This document shows, piece by piece, positions 7,431 to 12,899 of a stretch of 15,245 bases of DNA. This stretch comes from Planctomycetaceae bacterium (GTDB lineage: Bacteria > Planctomycetota > Planctomycetia > Pirellulales > Thermoguttaceae): the NCBI GenBank assembly GCA_031282385.1, contig JAITDV010000244.1, forward strand, positions 1 to 15,245. The letters are read 5' to 3'. How positions within the stretch are numbered: position 1 is the first letter of the stretch; every line of letters begins with the position of its first letter. The position numbers were made by a program, and so were the translations under genes. The notes beneath the pieces are model-generated. The model searched no databases. It was given only the letters and a program-made list of their open reading frames with translations, and was not told the origin of the DNA.

Positions 7431-8531
7431 TTACAATTTTTTTAGAATCACATCAATTTCAGGATTTTCATTCAAACGGTTTGAGACGTCATTGACTTCC
7501 CATCTGTCGTCAGGTTTAACGTAAATATTGATTTGTTCTCCGATTCGCCGTATAAACCAATTCGGAGTTACCAACACGGTTTCGTTACCTTTTCCATTGA
7601 TGCGAAGAAATTCGTTTTGATTTATTTTGTTCTCTTTTATAAGTTGCACGATTTTTGAATTGTTGAATTGATTTTTTGTAACAGAAATAAAAAAATCAGC
7701 GAGATCATCTGGATTCAATAATTCAGAAACTCGCACAGTTGCACCGGTGTTATCAGGCAAATGTACAAACAACGGTAAATGAATATTTTCACCAAACAAC
7801 TCATAATTCGCACCAATTCTTTTGTGTTCTCCAAGCGAAAATCCGCGAGTACCGAAAATCGTTAATGCAGTTTGCCCGCCAACTTCTCCGCTTTCTATCG
7901 ACTCCAACAAACCCGCCAACACATCATCCAATAACGACATTCCGCCGCTATACGCTTCCATAACCGATTGCAATTGATCAGGATCAAACTCATCAAACAT
8001 CGGCACAACAAAACCATCATACGGCAACGGATCCTCAACATCCCGATGCCGCTCACGATACGCCAACGGAAAATCCCAACAACCGCGAAACCCACGAAGA
8101 TGCGCCCAAAGACAATATTGTTGATCAGAATTATCGTTGCGCAATTCCGACGCGAGATCAATTATTGTTGCAAAAATTTTGAAGAAATTCGTCTCATCTG
8201 CATATTCTGCGATTTTATTTGCAGACGGCTCAATCATATATTTCCGTTTAAAATAAGCGTTGGCGTGATTAAAAATATCGCTGTCATCAGTAACAAGAAT
8301 TGTGTTACCGCCGTTTTGACAGAATTGATCAAGCCACGAATTACGCCATAATAAATCAAAATTGTCCCCAAGAATACTTGAAACCGCATAATATCTGTCA
8401 AATACCGTCGCTTGCACCGCTAAAGAATCAAACGCCGGAGTCTGAATCCAACTGTTGCCATACGCCCCAATCATGCCGTTATGCAACCCGTCAATAGAAA
8501 TACAAATCAGATTTTGAAATGATACACACAT
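7431..8531 (-). CDS. Sulfatase-like protein lacking catalytic residues (366 aa)
   Basis: The fold family is clear from two landmarks. ISIDGLHNGMIGAYGN then TPAFDSLA (residues 11-38) corresponds to the sulfatase N-terminal metal-site strand and the TPNLDRLA element. TIFGTRGFSLGEHKRIGANYE (about 224-244) corresponds to the TSDHGExxGEH segment before a VPL-type strand (here HLPLFVHLP). However, the C/S-x-P-S-R site that carries formylglycine should follow ATVFDRYYA, and here residues 49-57 read AVSSILGDN. The Asp-His metal ligands of the SDHG motif are replaced by Thr228-Arg229 (GTRG). Active sulfatases need these groups, so this is probably a non-catalytic relative that binds a ligand or partner. 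There is no signal peptide, so it is probably cytoplasmic. The frame is intact, which argues against simple decay. No good Shine-Dalgarno is visible; a GGTTAAA/TTTAACC hairpin (8542-8559) and family 1 copy D lie just upstream. Confidence 0.75.
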   Translation of the reverse strand: MCVSFQNLICISIDGLHNGMIGAYGNSWIQTPAFDSLAVQATVFDRYYAVSSILGDNFDLLWRNSWLDQFCQNGGNTILVTDDSDIFNHANAYFKRKYMIEPSANKIAEYADETNFFKIFATIIDLASELRNDNSDQQYCLWAHLRGFRGCWDFPLAYRERHRDVEDPLPYDGFVVPMFDEFDPDQLQSVMEAYSGGMSLLDDVLAGLLESIESGEVGGQTALTIFGTRGFSLGEHKRIGANYELFGENIHLPLFVHLPDNTGATVRVSELLNPDDLADFFISVTKNQFNNSKIVQLIKENKINQNEFLRINGKGNETVLVTPNWFIRRIGEQINIYVKPDDRWEVNDVSNRLNENPEIDVILKKL

Positions 8532-8541
8532 ATAAATTTTT

Positions 8542-8559
8542 GGTTAAACAGTTTTAACC
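8542..8559. promoter_or_regulatory. Small hairpin before the sulfatase-like gene
   Basis: GGTTAAA (8542-8548) and TTTAACC (8553-8559) pair around CAGT. The hairpin lies 11 bp upstream of the start codon and overlaps the end of family 1 copy D. An operator or a translation-affecting hairpin is possible, but nothing shows which. Confidence 0.3.
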
Positions 8560-8643
8560 TGTTCACACTTTAAATACCCTTTGCCACCGCCTGCCTACCT
8601 ATCGAAAAACCGGCTTTTACATTCTTGAGCCCCGCAATTTATA
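8557..8643 (-). repeat. Family 1 structured leader repeat, copy D (interrupted by a family 2 element)
   Basis: The copy matches the family from CTGTTCACACTTTAAAT to GCAATTTATA and then stops where the family 2 element begins (TTAGACC at 8644). The final GTACGAGCAG half of the inverted end is missing. It lies about 26 bp upstream of the sulfatase-like gene, in the usual gene-facing orientation. Confidence 0.7.
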
Positions 8644-9083
8644 TTAGACCTTTTTTCTAACCTAAAAATACATCAACGCAACAAAAAACCTACAACGAAA
8701 AACCGCCTTTAACTCCTCCGAAACCACCCCTACCCCCTCCGAAGGAGGGGAATAAGAAGATGCCTCCGAAGGAGGGGAATAAGAAGATGCCTCCGAAGGA
8801 GGGGAATAAGAAGACGCATCCGAAGGCGGGGAATAAGAAGACGCATCCGAAGGCGGTGAATAAGAAGACGCATCCGAAGGCGGGGAATAAGAAGACACAT
8901 CCGAAGGCGGGGAATAAGAAGACGCATCCGAAGGCGGGGAATAAGAAGACGCATCCGAGTGAGGCGAATAAGAAGACGCATCCGAAGGCGGGGAATAAGA
9001 AGACGCATCCGAGGGAAGCGAATAATTCCCCTCCTTCGGAGGGGTTAGGGGTGGTTTTCCTACTGGTTGTCGAAAAGGTCTAG
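8644..9083 (+). mobile_element. Family 2 MITE-like foldback element, copy 2 (expanded core)
   Basis: Left end TTAGACCTTTTTTCTAACCT (8644-8663) and right end GGTTGTCGAAAAGGTCTA (about 9065-9082) are the inverted ends. The left arm AAAAATACATCAACGCAAC is the same as in copies 1 and 4. The GC-rich arms near 8725-8740 and 9027-9055 bracket an expanded tandem array. Open frames on both strands run through the array only because its 27-bp unit lacks stop codons; I do not call them genes. No transposase is present. Confidence 0.75.
8732..9028 (+). repeat. Minisatellite of 27-bp units (about 11 units)
   Basis: Nine full units run from 8759 to 9001, flanked by one degenerate unit on each side. Typical units are GACGCATCC-GAAGGCGGG-GAATAAGAA (8813-8839) and the GATGCCTCC-GAAGGAGGG-GAATAAGAA variant (8759-8812, two identical units). 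Within a unit, CCTCC-GAA-GGAGG can form a short hairpin. The unit length is a multiple of three, so it encodes nine-residue repeats in all open frames. Confidence 0.9.
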
Positions 9084-9094
9084 TATTAGTAGTT

Positions 9095-9144
9095 AAACTG
9101 TTCACATTCTGATTTTCCTTTACCTTCGCCTGTTTGCTAAATTA
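9095..9144 (-). repeat. Half copy of family 1 leader repeat
   Basis: AAACTGTTCACATTCTGATTT then CCTTTACCTTCGCCTG matches the first half of the family on the plus strand. It then ends against the 3' end of the FlgN-like gene (stop at 9146-9148). It begins 12 bp after the right end of the family 2 element, so that element is flanked by family 1 sequence on both sides. Confidence 0.55.
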
Positions 9145-9145
9145 T

Positions 9146-9628
9146 TCATGCTACACGATCAACAATTCCGCTGCCGCCGTTACGATTGTCCGATTTAATA
9201 GCAGTATTCGGATAAGTTGTTTTCCCAAGCCCGCGAGTCTCAATCAATTCTATAATCTGATTCAAATGCGTAATCGAACGTTGCGTCATCGTCCAATTCG
9301 ATAAAGCAATAAAATGAATTTGACGACTGCGTTGTTTTGCCGCATCAATTTGTTTACGCAAACTTAAATTGGTCGGAAATAACAGTTGACAAAGAGCTGC
9401 GATTGAATCTGTTTTGGTACCGTTTTTTTCAGCACGCCGTAAAATAGCTTGACGTTTGTCCTGTATCTCCTTCAACATAACAAGCAACTCATTTTCCTTA
9501 GCCGCAATTGCATCAATCGCAGAACGTTCCGCATTGACAAGCAAAATCTGTTTCTCCTTCAATACAGAAATCGCAAACTCCTGAATTTTTGTAAGTTGAT
9601 CCAGAAAATCAAAAATAGCTTCTTGCAT
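9146..9628 (-). CDS. FlgN-like flagellar chaperone (160 aa), tentative
   Basis: FlgN proteins are small, helical cytoplasmic chaperones that hold the hook-filament junction proteins FlgK and FlgL before export. The match here is one of pattern: a long N-terminal coiled coil with the typical layout LxxLLxxEK then AIAAKENELLVMLKEIQDKRQAILRRA (residues about 19-66), a helical middle, a conserved-position Asn in HLNQIIELI, and a short Gly-rich C-terminus (NGGSGIVDRVA) like the tail of many FlgN proteins. The length fits the family. Start ATG at 9628 is preceded by a weak AGG. No other flagellar gene is in the window, and the gaps on both sides are full of repeats, so context gives no support. Another small coiled-coil protein remains possible. 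Confidence 0.55.
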   Translation of the reverse strand: MQEAIFDFLDQLTKIQEFAISVLKEKQILLVNAERSAIDAIAAKENELLVMLKEIQDKRQAILRRAEKNGTKTDSIAALCQLLFPTNLSLRKQIDAAKQRSRQIHFIALSNWTMTQRSITHLNQIIELIETRGLGKTTYPNTAIKSDNRNGGSGIVDRVA

Positions 9629-9730
9629 AATTTAAAACCTAATAATAAATTTTCGTTTAATTTGGAATTGTTACTATTGAATATGTTCGATAAAAAACGC
9701 TCGACATAATAGTTACGTAATTTCTAAAAA

Positions 9731-9980
9731 ATAGACCTTTTCGCTAACCTGTAGGAGACCACCCCTGACCCATCCGAAGGAGGGGAATAATTCCACTCCT
9801 TCGGAGGCGTCTTCTTATTCCTCTCCTTCGGAGGCATCTTCTTATTCCCCTCCTTTGGAGGCATCTTCTTATTCCCCTCCTTTGGAGGGGTTAGGGGTGG
9901 TTTCGGAGGAGTTAAAGGCGGTTTTTCGTTGTAGTTTTTTTGTTGTGTTGATGTATTTTTAGGTTAGAGAAAAGGTCTAA
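9731..9980 (-). mobile_element. Family 2 MITE-like foldback element, copy 3 (inverted)
   Basis: This copy is reversed relative to copies 1, 2 and 4. It begins ATAGACCTTTTCGCTAACCTGTA (right-end type, 9731-9753) and ends with the left arm read backwards, closing in AGGTTAGAGAAAAGGTCTAA (9961-9980). The core holds about three 27-bp-type units (about 9785-9890). It ends six bases before family 1 copy E. A decayed AATAGTTACG, like the second end type, lies just outside at 9709-9718. Confidence 0.75.
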
Positions 9981-9986
9981 TATTTT

Positions 9987-10086
9987 AAACTGTTCACACA
10001 TTAAATTTCTTTTACCGCCGCCAGCTTACCTATCGCAAAGCAGGCTTTTACTCTTTTGAGTCAGGCAATTTATAGTACGAGCAGTA
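9987..10086 (-). repeat. Family 1 structured leader repeat, copy E (upstream of flgN-like gene)
   Basis: A near-consensus copy. The ends pair at 14 of 18 positions and the hairpin GCCAGCTT/AAGCAGGC on the plus strand has one mismatch. Its orientation matches the downstream FlgN-like gene, but the family 2 element now sits between them, so the distance to the start codon is about 360 bp. Confidence 0.75.
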
Positions 10087-10418
10087 TATTCGATTGCGAT
10101 CAACTGAAATTCGATCCCAAAATTGTATAAATTTGTTTTTTTGCACAACGTTATTTTTAGCAATTGTCTTGTCTCAAAAAATATCAAGCGGATGTTACAA
10201 AAATACCGTTACAGCGTCAAGAGAGATTTGTAAATTTTTCTACCATTCAACTATTCAGTCACGTGTTTTTTATCGTCAACAACTATTCTGCTACTAATGG
10301 AAATTGGATAAATAAGAGTTGTTTACTTTGGAGCGATACATTTTTGTCTGTTTCGTTCCTATTCCTTGCCCTAACCCCCTTTTCCTAAACAATTGAATCC
10401 TGCAAATAAATAGATACA
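10087..10418. other. Gene-free spacer downstream of pyrB
   Basis: No convincing gene is seen; two short plus-strand open frames show no ribosome binding site or recognisable sequence. It contains AACTATTCAGTC (10249-10260), matching the end of the element at 1943-2130, and a 45-bp segment repeated near the right edge of the window. No hairpin with a T tract is evident right after the pyrB stop. Confidence 0.5.
10321..10365 (+). repeat. Dispersed 45-bp repeat, copy 1
   Basis: The segment starting GTTTACTTTGGAG and ending TCGTTCCTATTCC matches 15094-15138 at 39 of 45 positions, in the same orientation. At the second copy it directly follows a family 2 element end; here only a degraded AATAAGAGTTG precedes it. 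Confidence 0.6.
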
Positions 10419-11396
10419 TTATTTTTTTTCGTTTATGCACATCCATAATGCCGCCATTCTTACGGCAACTCCGTTTGTTACTTGGTCTAAAATCGCCGAA
10501 TGTTGTCCGTCTGCAACATCTGGAGTTACTTCAAGACCGCGATTAATCGGACCGGGTGCAATAATCAATACATCCGATTTAGTTCGAGACAACCTGCCCG
10601 CATCCATTCCGTATAAATGCGAGTATTCACGTGTTGACGGAAAAGGTCGTATCACTTGCCGCTCAAATTGAATCCGCAATAAATTAAATACATCAACCCG
10701 ATCAAGAATCTTGTCCAAAGAATACGAAACCGATACGCCAAGAGACTCCCAATGTCTGGAAACTAATGTTGACGGACCACAAAGAATAACATTTGCCCCA
10801 AGCGTTTTCAACCCCCAAATATTAGAACGCGCCGTACGGCTATGCGCAATATCTCCCACCAACGCAACCGTTAAACCGGCAATACGTCCGAAACGTTGAC
10901 GAATAGTAAGAATGTCTAACAACGCTTGCGTCGGATGTTCGTGCGCACCATCTCCGGCATTGAGAACATTCGCCCGAATATTTTCCGCAAGCAACATTGC
11001 CGTACCCGGACAAGAATGCCGTACCACAATTGCATCAACTTGCATCGCCTCCAAATTTTTTACCGTATCAATAAACGTTTCACCTTTGGACAAGCTGCTT
11101 GTTGACGCGGAAAAATCAACTACATCCATTCCCAAACGCCGCGCCGCCAAAGAAAAACTAGTTTTCGTGCGAGTTGAATTTTCAAAAAAAAGATTGACGC
11201 AAGTTTTACCCGCAAGAAGCGGAATTTTACGATCATTATTTTCGTAACCTTTGTCTCGCATCAATACCGCCCTGAATCGTTCAGCTTGTTCCAAAATCAA
11301 AGTAATCTCATCTGCACTCAACCCCTCAATTCCAAGCAAATGCCGACGATTCCAACTCGCCGGAACTCCACCCCAATCACTAATACCAACACTCAT
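10419..11396 (-). CDS. pyrB: Aspartate carbamoyltransferase catalytic chain (325 aa)
   Basis: It joins carbamoyl phosphate and L-aspartate to N-carbamoyl-L-aspartate, the committed step of pyrimidine synthesis in the cytoplasm. The carbamoyl-phosphate loop FENSTRTKTSF (STRT at 74-77) is intact, as are the catalytic-loop SLSKGET (Lys104), RH (126-127), HPTQALLD (154-161), GDIAHSRTARS (181-191), the aspartate-site RIQFER (241-246) and PGPINRG (281-287). The usual HPGP reads APGP, a His to Ala change just before Pro281. Length is slightly above the typical 305-320 because of an N-terminal extension of about 16 residues before WNRRHLLGIEGLS. No other pyrimidine gene and no regulatory chain is adjacent. 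The leader shows neither a PyrR-type site nor an attenuator I can identify; family 1 copy F lies 90 bp upstream. There is little Shine-Dalgarno signal before the ATG at 11396. Confidence 0.95.
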   Translation of the reverse strand: MSVGISDWGGVPASWNRRHLLGIEGLSADEITLILEQAERFRAVLMRDKGYENNDRKIPLLAGKTCVNLFFENSTRTKTSFSLAARRLGMDVVDFSASTSSLSKGETFIDTVKNLEAMQVDAIVVRHSCPGTAMLLAENIRANVLNAGDGAHEHPTQALLDILTIRQRFGRIAGLTVALVGDIAHSRTARSNIWGLKTLGANVILCGPSTLVSRHWESLGVSVSYSLDKILDRVDVFNLLRIQFERQVIRPFPSTREYSHLYGMDAGRLSRTKSDVLIIAPGPINRGLEVTPDVADGQHSAILDQVTNGVAVRMAALWMCINEKK

Positions 11397-11486
11397 TTTA
11401 ATAAAAATTAAACGTATGTACCTTATATCGCCATCAAATTTTTTCCCGACTTAAATCAATTTCAATTGACCGAAAAAAAATGTTTT

Positions 11487-11586
11487 AAACTGTTTGCACT
11501 TTAAATTTCTTTTGCCGCCGCCTGCTTACCTATCGGAAAGCAGGCTTTTACGTTCTTGAGCCGCGCAATTTATAGTACGAACAGCA
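11487..11586 (-). repeat. Family 1 structured leader repeat, copy F (upstream of pyrB; best-formed copy)
   Basis: Ends CTGTTTGCACTTTAAATT and AATTTATAGTACGAACAG pair at 16 of 18 positions. The internal hairpin GCCTGCTT (11520-11527)/AAGCAGGC (11538-11545) is a perfect 8-bp stem with a 10-base loop. Read on the plus strand the hairpin is followed by TTTTACGTTCTT, so it resembles a terminator facing away from pyrB. Read in the direction of pyrB it is a GC-rich stem with no T tract. Confidence 0.8.
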
Positions 11587-11679
11587 TAGCAAATCATATT
11601 TCCACAATAAGGTTGTTCTGAAAACTTGAACCAAAAAACGAAAATCCCACTGAAATATTACAATAATTATTCTCAAATT

Positions 11680-12624
11680 TTATTTGTTTTTGTTGCGGTA
11701 TCTTTTGCTTGCTTCTTGCAAGAATTCACGTTCTTCTTTGGTTAAACCGGCTTCGCCAACACTTCCATATTTGTCCAAAATCTGATCAAGACGTTCTGCA
11801 AACTCTATATCATCTAAGTTATCATTACTTTTTGTATCATAATCATTGTTGTCGGATTTGTATATTTTCAAATTTGATTTTGTTTTTTGTTTTGCAAATT
11901 TTTTTGGCCAACCCAATAAACCGGTAAAAGATCGCTTCTTTTTGAACATTAAAAAGTAATATAACAAAGCAAAAAACGCACCGCCAAGATGCGCCGTATA
12001 ACCAATTCCCGCCTCCATTTTTCCAATTGCCCCCAAAAAATCAATCCCAACAATAAAAATTCCCAAAACCCACATTGGTACCGGAACTATAAACATAACA
12101 AATACCGTCTTGTTCGGATACAAAAACGCAAACATTATAACAACCGCCACAACACCCCCCGAAGCCCCATATCCACCTGCTTGCGACGTCAAAATTCCAT
12201 GGCATACCGCCGCAAAAATAATCGCAAAAATATAAAAACAAAAATACTCACTACGCCCAAGACGCCATTCAATATTGTCCGTCCGCATCAAACCAACCCC
12301 ATTCACCCCGCTTCCAATCGTTAAACCATAGCCAAATATTAATAATCCCAACATGTTAAGCAGAATATGAGAAAATTCAAACGGCGAATGAACAAAACCA
12401 CTAGTCAAAAACGTGTACCAGTACAACGGCTCAAAAATAACTCCAGCCGGCATAACCAATACCTCTAACAAAAAATTTGTGTCAGGAAAAAATAATCCAT
12501 TTGCCAACCACAAAAATAAATTGACAATCACAATCCGCATCGTTACCGACATAGTTGAAATACCATTGCCGTTACTATTGCGTCTTCGCCCGCCCCGAAA
12601 ATAATCCCGATCAGATAAACCCAT
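11680..12624 (-). CDS. Rhomboid-family intramembrane serine protease (314 aa)
   Basis: Rhomboids cleave membrane proteins within the lipid bilayer. I use the ATG at 12624 (MGLSDRDYF), a start typical of planctomycete rhomboids; an upstream in-frame GTG at 12684 would add 20 residues, and neither start has a clear Shine-Dalgarno. Numbered from 12624, a basic, Gly/Asn-rich N-terminus leads into about six membrane segments. The HxxxN motif SHILLNMLGLLIFG (His86, Asn90), the active-site GASG (Ser155) and the partner YTAHLGG (His212) are all present, so it should be active. After the membrane domain comes a basic then acidic Asn/Asp-rich linker and a conserved tail LTKEEREFLQEASKRYRNK, similar to the DUF6576-type tail I associate with this group. 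It follows the YTV gene after a terminator, so it is probably transcribed separately. Substrate unknown. Confidence 0.92.
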   Translation of the reverse strand: MGLSDRDYFRGGRRRNSNGNGISTMSVTMRIVIVNLFLWLANGLFFPDTNFLLEVLVMPAGVIFEPLYWYTFLTSGFVHSPFEFSHILLNMLGLLIFGYGLTIGSGVNGVGLMRTDNIEWRLGRSEYFCFYIFAIIFAAVCHGILTSQAGGYGASGGVVAVVIMFAFLYPNKTVFVMFIVPVPMWVLGIFIVGIDFLGAIGKMEAGIGYTAHLGGAFFALLYYFLMFKKKRSFTGLLGWPKKFAKQKTKSNLKIYKSDNNDYDTKSNDNLDDIEFAERLDQILDKYGSVGEAGLTKEEREFLQEASKRYRNKNK

Positions 12625-12764
12625 AAAAATATTTATTCTATTATTAAATTCCAACTGGATTCCTATAACAATATAACAACCCACTAAAAGTGAAAGTTCA
12701 TTTTACGCCAAACTAAATAGAACAACAAACTTGCACCACACTAATGATTACTTTGTTTTAATTC

Positions 12765-12850
12765 AAACCGAACATAAATTAGAATACAACAACACAAAAA
12801 CATAAAAGCAGGCTCCCAATAAGTAAGCCTGCAATATTATGTCAACAGTT
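12765..12850 (+). repeat. Possible degenerate family 1 repeat, copy G
   Basis: Read on the minus strand, AACTGTTGACATAATATT, a hairpin with loop TACTTATTGGG, TTTTATGTTTTTG and AATTTATGTTCG follow the family order in shortened form (compare ACCTATCGGA, TTTTACGTTCTTG and AATTTATAGTACG). It is opposite in orientation to the other copies near minus-strand genes and serves as the YTV gene's terminator. Homology is suggestive, not certain. Confidence 0.35.
12793..12832 (-). terminator. Rho-independent terminator after the YTV gene
   Basis: On the minus strand GCAGGCT and AGCCTGC (12826-12832 and 12808-12814 in plus coordinates) form a perfect 7-bp stem with an 11-base loop, followed by TTTTATGTTTTT. 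It lies about 70 bp past the stop codon of the 499-aa gene and separates it from the rhomboid gene. Confidence 0.75.
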
Positions 12851-12899
12851 AAAAAACATTGTTTTTTTGTGCGGTTCAAATTTGAAATTTAGAGATTTC

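Noticed and set aside
8732..9028. CRISPR array
   Set aside because: The 27-bp units are directly contiguous with no unique spacers, and no cas gene is near.
8760..9083. Plus-strand open frame of 107 codons through the same array
   Set aside because: Same reason: tandem units with a length divisible by three keep every frame open.
8662..9105. Open frame of 147 codons on the minus strand encoding nine-residue SSYSPPSDA-type repeats
   Set aside because: It is a by-product of the stop-free 27-bp minisatellite. Frames on both strands are open (another gives NKKTHPKAG repeats), it begins outside the element's right end, and there is no ribosome site.
12625..12684. Longer rhomboid start at GTG 12684
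   Set aside because: It adds 20 residues without conserved character, while the ATG at 12624 gives the typical MGLSDRDYF start. Neither has a clear Shine-Dalgarno, so the longer form is not excluded.
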